Positions 6,000 to 9,018 of a DNA stretch of 9,018 bases are shown here, piece by piece. Position numbers and translations under genes: made by a program. The DNA comes from Synergistaceae bacterium (GTDB taxonomy: Bacteria > Synergistota > Synergistia > Synergistales > Aminobacteriaceae): assembly GCA_017475805.1 (NCBI GenBank), contig JAFVEW010000205.1:1-9018 (forward strand), read 5' to 3'. Position 1 is the first letter of the stretch. Each line of letters begins with the position of its first letter. Under the pieces are notes generated by a model. It searched no databases. It was not told the origin of the DNA and worked only from the letters and a program-made list of their open reading frames with translations.

Positions 6000-6137
6000 A
6001 TGGCTAAAAAGGCTAAGCGAACCACTAAAAAAAAGAAGCAGTGGCGTTCAATCCTCCCCTGGATTGGTCATATTGCCGCTGCTGCTTATTGGTTGATTAG
6101 ACTTGTACTGCTTTTAGTAGACTGGTTTAATAAATAA
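6000..6137 (+). CDS. Small basic single-helix membrane peptide, copy 2
   Basis: A 45-residue paralogue of the copy 1 peptide; the family is not recognised. The Lys/Arg-rich N-terminus (about residues 1-17, MAKKAKRTTKKKKQWRS) leads into a hydrophobic helix, about residues 18-40, containing IAAAAYWLIRLVLLLV, and ends DWFNK. The ribosome site AAGGTGA ends 7 nt before the ATG, the same spacing as copy 1. Relative to copy 1 there are small insertions and deletions in the basic region, all preserving frame. Trp residues flank the helix, as is common at membrane interfaces. With the better promoter, this is probably the main expressed copy. A toxin-like or membrane-regulator role is inferred only from size, composition and RNA context. 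Confidence 0.7.
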   Translation: MAKKAKRTTKKKKQWRSILPWIGHIAAAAYWLIRLVLLLVDWFNK

Positions 6138-6160
6138 CCTATTAAGTGTGTTCATTCGTT

Positions 6161-6210
6161 ATAGGGGTCTAGTTAACTCCCTCACCGCTGCCCCTATTGC
6201 CCTTATTTTA
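6161..6210 (+). terminator. Conserved 3' hairpin, cassette copy 2
   Basis: ATAGGGG (6161-6167) pairs with CCCCTAT (6191-6197), 7 bp, around a 23-nt loop that differs from copy 1 at one position. The following sequence is TGCCCTTATTTTATC, so the T-rich stretch is offset. The loop carries ACTCCCTC (6176-6183) and TCACC (6182-6186), complementary to the leader 5' end and to the ribosome site core. It also lies downstream of the convergent restriction gene stop and may form on that RNA. Confidence 0.55.
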
Positions 6211-6226
6211 TCACAAAAAATTCTCC

Positions 6227-9018
6227 TTACTTCGTAATCTTTTCATAAAGCCCCGCTAAGGCACTCACAATCTCTTCTTCGGAAATATCTTTGTCGAAAC
6301 CGTAAGCTTCACAAACTGCCGCATCGTTTTCTTTGTGAGCCTCGAATAATTCTTCGTAATCTTCCAAAGAACTGTATAAATCAGCAAAAGATTTATCAGG
6401 GTATTTTGCCCGAGCGTCTAAAATTTTTTGCGCCGTCGTTTCAATTTTCGATTTTTGATCTTCATTCACAGACGGCCATACAAAATTGTTATAGACGACC
6501 GTGTTTGAATATCTGTAACGCATTTCAAGTCGTCCGGCGGTTGCTCTCATCCATGCCATGTGAACGCGCGAAGTTAAAACTCCGAAATGATATAAAGTTG
6601 CGTCGGGAATGATTTTTAGAAGATTGCTTGAGATAATTAAGGGCTTCATAAAGCCGATAGGGATATAAATTCTTTGTTCTGAAGAAACTTCTGGAATTGT
6701 AATATAATTTTGCGTCGGTTGTCTAAGTTCCGCAAAAAGCGACGGAGCGTCCGCGAGTTTTTTTGTTGCATTCCGTTTGCTTGCAAGCCTAAACTCTTTA
6801 ACTTTTTTAATCCGTTCTAAAACTTTCGGACATTTTTCAAGTTCCTCTGTTTTTGCGTCAACGAGCCAAAGACAATAACGGGTCTTGCGTTGAATAAAAT
6901 CTTCTGCTCCCATAAACGGCCTGATAAATTTTTCGGCTGTCGGATTAGCTTTTAATAATTCGTCCCGTTCTTCAGGCGTCAAAATTAAATTACCGCCGTC
7001 AGCAGGCATACTTCCCGTAGTTATTTCAGGAACGTTGCAGATCGGCTCTTTTCGTGACTCGATAAAAAAGTTCGGGCCGGGCTTGAGATAAAAATTAATA
7101 TTTTCGACAAGTTTTAAGCCTTCGGATGTGTAAAGTTTTCTGAATTTCGGCGGATTGGTGCTGAAACCTATCACAACGACATGAACGTGAGCTTTTTTGT
7201 CTTTATCCTGCATTTCGTTGTTCCAGACGAAAGATTGATAAGCAAAATCAATTTCAATTTTCCAGCGTTCATGAAGCGGCTTGAAGATCGCTGCAACCTG
7301 TTCGCCCTGAGTTATAGAATTTGTAGCAACGAAGGCTGCCTTTGTATTTTTATCCTGCAGATACTCGGACGCTACAGCAAACCAACAGGCAACGTAGTCA
7401 ACTTTTTTGCTGCCTAATAAACGTTCGACGTCTCCTTTTTGACCTTTATCTTGCTGCGAATATCCCAAGAACGGCGGGTTACCGATAATATACAGCATAT
7501 CTTCGTGATAAATTTTCCAGCCCGGCAAGCCCCACGCTACGCCCTCTAATTCGTCCATTGCGCTGCCGTGCTTGATGTTATCATAATTTTCTAAAGGTAA
7601 ATGATTTTTCTTTACTAAATCTCCTGCTTCGTTAAGCATTTGATTATTAGCTATCCAAAGGGCAGTGCGGGCAACGGCGACGGCGAAATCACTTGATTCG
7701 ATTCCGTAAAATTGCGAAATTTTAACTTTGATTTTAATATCGCTAAAATTTTTTGCTTGAGATAATTCGCGTATGGCTTGATTTTCTAATTTTCGCAGGG
7801 ACTTGAACGACTCCGTTAAAAAGTTTCCCGAACCGCAGGCTGGATCTAAAAATCTAAGTTTAGATAATTTTTCTTGAAATTCGAGCAGCCTTTTAATTTT
7901 CGCGTTGCCTTTTGAGAATATCAAAATATTTTTGAGTTCGTCATCAAGTTCATCGAGAAATAAAGGGTCTATTACTTTGTGAATATTCTCAACGCTTGTG
8001 TAGTGCATGCCGTTTCTTTTTTGTTCATCGGGGTCGAGGACGCCTTCAAAAATCGCGCCGAAGATTGTAGGGCTGATGTTGCTCCAGTCGAAGCCTGCAG
8101 ACATTTCGCGTAAAATTATTTCGAGAGGTTCGCCTTCAATCTGAGGAATTTCGATATCTTGTTTTTCAAATAAGCCGCCGTTGACGTAGGGGAAAGCCGC
8201 TAAGTCAGAATCGATATAAGGGTTGCGCTCTTCAGGCTTTTGCGACAGTACCGTGAATAAATCTATCAAAGAATTCCGTGAACTATCTTCGTGTTTTTTC
8301 ATGTAGTTATAAAACTGATTTTTTTCAAATAATCCTGAATCTTCGGCGTAAACCAAAAAGACTATACGAACGCAAAAGGCCGTTAGACTTTCATTTTGTG
8401 TTTTCAAAGCCGCTTCATCATCTGTTTTTTTGTAGCGTTTTTTTAGACTCTTTTTTAATTTTTGGACGAGTTCGCCGGCCTTTATTGAAATTTCTTCTTC
8501 AACGACTCCTTTAGGGGTTATGCCTTTAGGGTCGGCCAAGAAAGAGAATTTTCGCTGTTCTTTTTCTAAACTTTCAAGCAAAATAATATCAGGCTCAGCA
8601 TTCGGTGTGTCCATGTCATGAATATGAAATTCTTTGAAGTTGCTGATAATTATCCAGCGAGGATTTTCAAAATGAGGCAGGCCGCCGTAATATCTTTTAG
8701 CCTGTTCAAACGGTGTTAGTGATTCACCGTCGGATTGCGGAATTTTTTTATTTAGGTCAACGTTCAGACTTTTTTGTTCGATTAAGACCTTAGTCGAAGG
8801 TATATAAGCGTCAATGCGTTTGGTGTGATTATCTTTATCTTTAACTTTTTTCTCAAATTCGATTACCTCTAATGGGTTTATGACTCCGCAAACGGACTCA
8901 AGAAAATCGAGCCAAAATTTTTGCATTTCGCTTTTCTCTTCGCCGCGTCCGCGCCAGCGTTTGACAAAATCACTTAATTTTTTATCACTAAAATTTCTTT
9001 TAATCTCCGAATTTTTCA
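6227..9018 (-). CDS. MmeI-like type IIL/IIG restriction-modification enzyme (start at window edge)
   Basis: A single-chain DNA methyltransferase and endonuclease of about 930 residues. The frame stays open past the ATG at 8926 to the window edge, where the last two bases read TG on the - strand. The start codon (xTG, then KNSEIKRNF) is thus probably cut by one base. The added N-terminus KRWRGRGEEKSEMQKFWLDF matches this family's usual opening. Order: nuclease domain with a D-x10-E-x-K motif (Asp70, Glu81, Lys83, in IDAY and IEQKS), helical spacer, methyltransferase domain with motif I DPACGSGNF (392-400) and motif IV NPPF (514-517), then target-recognition and C-terminal helical regions. Both active sites look intact. 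Such enzymes methylate adenine in one strand of an asymmetric site and cut at a distance; the site cannot be read here. It converges with cassette copy 2. Confidence 0.9.
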   Translation of the reverse strand, partial: KNSEIKRNFSDKKLSDFVKRWRGRGEEKSEMQKFWLDFLESVCGVINPLEVIEFEKKVKDKDNHTKRIDAYIPSTKVLIEQKSLNVDLNKKIPQSDGESLTPFEQAKRYYGGLPHFENPRWIIISNFKEFHIHDMDTPNAEPDIILLESLEKEQRKFSFLADPKGITPKGVVEEEISIKAGELVQKLKKSLKKRYKKTDDEAALKTQNESLTAFCVRIVFLVYAEDSGLFEKNQFYNYMKKHEDSSRNSLIDLFTVLSQKPEERNPYIDSDLAAFPYVNGGLFEKQDIEIPQIEGEPLEIILREMSAGFDWSNISPTIFGAIFEGVLDPDEQKRNGMHYTSVENIHKVIDPLFLDELDDELKNILIFSKGNAKIKRLLEFQEKLSKLRFLDPACGSGNFLTESFKSLRKLENQAIRELSQAKNFSDIKIKVKISQFYGIESSDFAVAVARTALWIANNQMLNEAGDLVKKNHLPLENYDNIKHGSAMDELEGVAWGLPGWKIYHEDMLYIIGNPPFLGYSQQDKGQKGDVERLLGSKKVDYVACWFAVASEYLQDKNTKAAFVATNSITQGEQVAAIFKPLHERWKIEIDFAYQSFVWNNEMQDKDKKAHVHVVVIGFSTNPPKFRKLYTSEGLKLVENINFYLKPGPNFFIESRKEPICNVPEITTGSMPADGGNLILTPEERDELLKANPTAEKFIRPFMGAEDFIQRKTRYCLWLVDAKTEELEKCPKVLERIKKVKEFRLASKRNATKKLADAPSLFAELRQPTQNYITIPEVSSEQRIYIPIGFMKPLIISSNLLKIIPDATLYHFGVLTSRVHMAWMRATAGRLEMRYRYSNTVVYNNFVWPSVNEDQKSKIETTAQKILDARAKYPDKSFADLYSSLEDYEELFEAHKENDAAVCEAYGFDKDISEEEIVSALAGLYEKITK

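Larger units (their letters stand above)
5912..6253 (+). repeat. Tandem cassette copy 2
   Basis: The second direct copy of the unit: perfect extended -10, leader, small membrane-peptide ORF, diverged spacer, conserved tail hairpin, TTTTATCACAAAAA, and the block at 6239-6252 that is here the real end of the restriction-modification gene. The cassette is convergent with that gene and overlaps only its last codons. Confidence 0.85.

Noticed and set aside
6140..6200. Possible - strand promoter (TATAAC near 6160) that could drive an antisense antitoxin RNA across copy 2
   Set aside because: No acceptable -35 at normal spacing, and the copy 1 equivalent reads TAAATT; too weak to call.
5557..6253. 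Retron, CRISPR or integron-type array
   Set aside because: There are only two copies, each containing a coding frame; no reverse transcriptase, cas or integrase gene is in the window and the units lack regular spacers.

Overview
The window looks like AT-rich bacterial chromosome from a low-GC anaerobe. A gut or rumen member of the Bacillota (for example Negativicutes) or the Synergistota would fit the mix of an HD hydrolase, a PTS transporter, an HD-GYP protein and a DUF4160/DUF2442 pair. The lineage is an inference and weakly held. TGA is used as an ordinary stop, so no recoding is suggested.

Left arm (1-2540, + strand): the last codons of a DUF4160-type gene, a DUF2442 gene, an HD-superfamily hydrolase with a strong ribosome binding site, an AT-rich spacer with an inverted repeat and a 14-bp tandem repeat, and a NagE-like PTS EIICB permease closed by a clear intrinsic terminator. 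Middle (2542-5556, - strand): a two-gene operon, rlmD-type 23S rRNA methyltransferase followed 4 bp later by a membrane-anchored HD-GYP phosphodiesterase, with a recognisable promoter upstream. Right arm (6227-9018, - strand): one large MmeI-like (type IIL/IIG) restriction-modification protein with nuclease and methyltransferase motifs in a single chain. Its start codon straddles the window edge.

The most unusual part is 5557-6253, between the rlmD operon and the restriction enzyme. It holds two tandem copies of a cassette made of a promoter, a nearly invariant 58-nt leader that can form a pseudoknot, a 44-45 codon ORF for a basic single-helix membrane peptide, and a conserved hairpin tail whose loop is complementary to the extreme 5' end of the leader. 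Copy 1 is followed by a short fossil of the restriction gene's 3' end, so the cassette was apparently duplicated together with that end. RNA structure, small hydrophobic product, tandem copies and 5'-3' complementarity recall type I toxin mRNAs of the hok or aapA kind. I recognise neither the peptide nor the leader as a named family, and no antisense antitoxin RNA could be demonstrated.
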